DNA of 5,978 bases from Mycobacteriaceae bacterium (lineage in GTDB: Bacteria; Actinomycetota; Actinomycetes; Mycobacteriales; Mycobacteriaceae). A program made the position numbers and the translations under genes. The stretch is taken from the NCBI GenBank assembly GCA_019242135.1, contig JAFAWC010000291.1:1-5978 (forward strand), given 5' to 3'. The notes under the pieces were generated by a model, which worked only from the letters and a program-made list of their open reading frames with translations, was not told the DNA's origin and ran no database searches. This document shows, piece by piece, positions 4,719 to 5,978 of the stretch (position 1 is the stretch's first letter; every line of letters begins with the position of its first letter).

Positions 4719-5411
4719 TTACTGCGGCTGGACTTTCGCGGCGATCTGATCAGCGATCTTGGCAGCTGAGTCCGCCGGGTTGGCGCTGCAGGTGTTGACG
4801 TCGATGATCACGTTGTTGCGTGCGGTCAGCGCCCGCCCGCACGCCCAGCCGGGGGCCTTGCCGTTCTGTTGAGTCGCGGTGACGCTGAGGATGCCGTTCG
4901 CGTTGGAGATCGGCCCCACCGTCCACTGCGACCCGGATTGGGTGTGGGTGTACTCGTGGCAGGCCTGCCACTTTTGGGCGGAGGTGGTGAAGAAGGCGCC
5001 GGCCTCCTTGGCCGACGGAAACAGCACCACCGCCTGCTCGGCATAGTGGGTGAAGTTGCCGCCGTCCGTCAATGACTGGTCGTGCTCGGCGGTGTACCCG
5101 CTGCCCGCGAAGGCCTGGGCCTGAGCCGCGCCGTCGACGGCCAGGCACTCCTTGGGCGACATGGTGGCGCTGTCGTCCGACATCGCGAAGCCGGTTCTCG
5201 TGACCGCCATTTGGTTTGCCCCCATCGCGGCGTTGATGTCGTCGGCGCTGAGCAGCAGCCCGGGCAGCGCCGCGTCCGCGAGAGGGGGCGCAGTGGTCGT
5301 CGTGGGGGTTGGCGTGGTGGTCGATGTCTTGGTGGCTTGGTTGCCGCCGCCGCACCCGGCGGCGAGCACGCAGACGCCGGCAGCGGCGAGTGCGGCCGTG
5401 ACATGACGCAT
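4719..5411 (-). CDS. Lipoprotein with PknH-like extracellular sensor domain
   Basis: A 230-residue lipoprotein. The signal peptide ends in the lipobox LAAGC (Cys20), followed by a Thr/Pro-rich wall-spanning linker (28-42, almost all Thr and Pro). The rest resembles the extracellular sensor domain of the mycobacterial Ser/Thr kinase PknH, a domain also found in stand-alone lipoproteins such as LppH, LpqQ and LppR. Seen here are the LLLSADDINAAMG opening (52-64), SPKECL (85-90), GYTAEH (105-110), FPSAKEAGAFF (131-141), KWQACHEY (147-154), GWACGRAL (188-195), NNVIIDVNTC (199-208) and the IADQIAAKV end. Cysteines 89, 151, 191 and 208 match the four expected to form two disulfides. No kinase domain is attached, so it may bind a ligand or a partner in the periplasm; the ligand is not known for the family. 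The ATG at 5411 has GGAAGGGG about 7 bases upstream. Which family member it is cannot be decided. Confidence 0.9.
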   Translation of the reverse strand: MRHVTAALAAAGVCVLAAGCGGGNQATKTSTTTPTPTTTTAPPLADAALPGLLLSADDINAAMGANQMAVTRTGFAMSDDSATMSPKECLAVDGAAQAQAFAGSGYTAEHDQSLTDGGNFTHYAEQAVVLFPSAKEAGAFFTTSAQKWQACHEYTHTQSGSQWTVGPISNANGILSVTATQQNGKAPGWACGRALTARNNVIIDVNTCSANPADSAAKIADQIAAKVQPQ

Positions 5412-5602
5412 CTGATCACCCCTTCCCCCGTAGCCGACCGATCGCAGCCGACGATGGCCCTACAACGTTGCCGGTAAGAACTCGCGTAGCAGGAGCGTAC
5501 CGCGACTGCAGGCGCGTATCACCAGCAAATCGCCGAATTCCGTTCTCCGGCAGGTGATGCCGACGGCAAAACGCAGCGTTTGCCCAAGCCCGGCCGGATG
5601 AC
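5412..5602 (-). promoter_or_regulatory. Presumed promoter region of the sensor-domain lipoprotein
   Basis: The 191-bp gap carries the end of the transpeptidase transcript (tandem hairpins at 5548-5584) and the upstream region of the lipoprotein. On the minus strand TACGCT (around 5493-5498) fits the loose mycobacterial -10 pattern TANNNT; no -35 goes with it. The start-proximal GGAAGGGG (5419-5426) is the ribosome-binding site. Confidence 0.35.
5548..5584 (-). terminator. Two tandem hairpins after the L,D-transpeptidase gene
   Basis: In the direction of transcription the first hairpin pairs GGCAAACG (complement of 5577-5584) with CGTTTTGCC (complement of 5565-5573), an 8-bp stem with one bulge and a 3-base loop. 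The second pairs CGGCA/TGCCG (5548-5552 with 5558-5562) around a 5-base loop. The pair starts 18 bases after the stop at 5603. There is no long T-run. Termination is the natural reading. Confidence 0.55.
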
Positions 5603-5978
5603 TCAGCTACCCAGCGCGCTGCCTTTGCGCCACTGGTCCCACGGCACGGTCCAATCGCCGTTTTGGTTCAGCTGCAGCGGCGGCCCGCCGGAGTTGCGCA
5701 CCTCCACCACGTCACCGATCTGGGAAAAGTCCATAAACCATTTGGCGTTGTCTCCGTTGAGGTTTAAGCATCCGTGCGAGGTGTCGGTGTTGCCTTGCGC
5801 CCACACCGTCGCGTCGAGCTGGTGCAGGTAGATGCCGTCGGTGGAGATCTGGGTGGCGTTGTTGATCGTTTCGCGGTAGCCGAGCCGGGAGTTGATCGGC
5901 AGGCCGAAGGTGGAGGAGTCCATGACCACCGAGGGCGCCTTGCTCATGACCGTGTAGATCCCCGGCGGAGTCCAAAAC
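5603..5978 (-). CDS. L,D-transpeptidase (LdtMt/YkuD type), C-terminal part, cut by window end
   Basis: The last 124 residues of a peptidoglycan L,D-transpeptidase, an enzyme that makes 3-3 cross-links between stem peptides outside the membrane and is inhibited by carbapenems. The frame is open to the window end, so the start, signal and N-terminal immunoglobulin-like domains lie beyond 5978. Counting visible residues, PPGIYTV (4-10) and VVMDSSTFGLPIN (17-29) are typical of the YkuD fold. The catalytic motif is complete: His52 (IYLHQL) and TSHGCLNL (66-73) with nucleophile Cys70. The 18-residue His-Cys spacing equals that of LdtMt2. The C-terminal GDWTVPWDQWRKGSA (107-121) resembles the extra C-terminal segment of the LdtMt1/LdtMt2 type. 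HQL after the first catalytic position differs from the more usual HSA. The paralogue cannot be named from this part. An ATG at 5947 is internal, not a start. Confidence 0.93.
   Translation of the reverse strand, partial: FWTPPGIYTVMSKAPSVVMDSSTFGLPINSRLGYRETINNATQISTDGIYLHQLDATVWAQGNTDTSHGCLNLNGDNAKWFMDFSQIGDVVEVRNSGGPPLQLNQNGDWTVPWDQWRKGSALGS

Noticed and set aside
5712..5975. 87-codon minus-strand frame overlapping the transpeptidase
   Set aside because: Frame-shifted shadow; the other frame contains the intact SHGC catalytic motif and stays open to the window end.

Overview
The window is high-GC DNA, and its proteins look mycobacterial: an LpqH (19-kDa antigen) relative, an MspA-family porin, a PknH-type sensor-domain lipoprotein and an LdtMt-type L,D-transpeptidase. 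A slow grower is the best guess, because MspA-like proteins with a cysteine pair are what I associate with that group, but the species cannot be fixed from this sequence. I see no rRNA, tRNA, insertion sequence, phage gene or CRISPR array.

Layout. Positions 1-2924 hold three minus-strand genes for exported proteins. In order of transcription these are a Pro/Gly/Asn-rich secreted protein with an 8-residue repeat (2037-2924), an LpqH-family lipoprotein (1452-1904) and a beta-propeller-like lipoprotein (1-1299). A very strong hairpin separates the first two, so they are probably separate transcripts. A 351-bp divergent promoter region (2925-3275) leads to a plus-strand pair: an MspA-family porin (3276-3908) whose stop codon overlaps the start of a small Asn-rich exported protein (3905-4285) as ATGA. 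A hairpin follows. A 55-codon plus-strand gene then lies at 4480-4647; its Shine-Dalgarno sequence sits inside two mutually exclusive small hairpins. Converging on it from the right is a minus-strand lipoprotein with a PknH-like sensor domain (4719-5411). The window ends in the C-terminal catalytic part of an L,D-transpeptidase (5603 to beyond 5978, minus strand), followed by two tandem hairpins.

Taken together this is a cell-envelope locus. Six of seven genes encode exported or lipid-anchored proteins, or in the case of the truncated transpeptidase an enzyme that acts outside the membrane. They cover peptidoglycan cross-linking, outer-membrane permeability and surface lipoproteins. Only the 55-residue protein looks cytosolic. 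The points most worth following are the porin/Asn-rich coupled pair with its apparently neutral constriction loop, the small gene with a structured ribosome-binding site, and the repeat-bearing secreted protein with its aromatic C-terminal tail.
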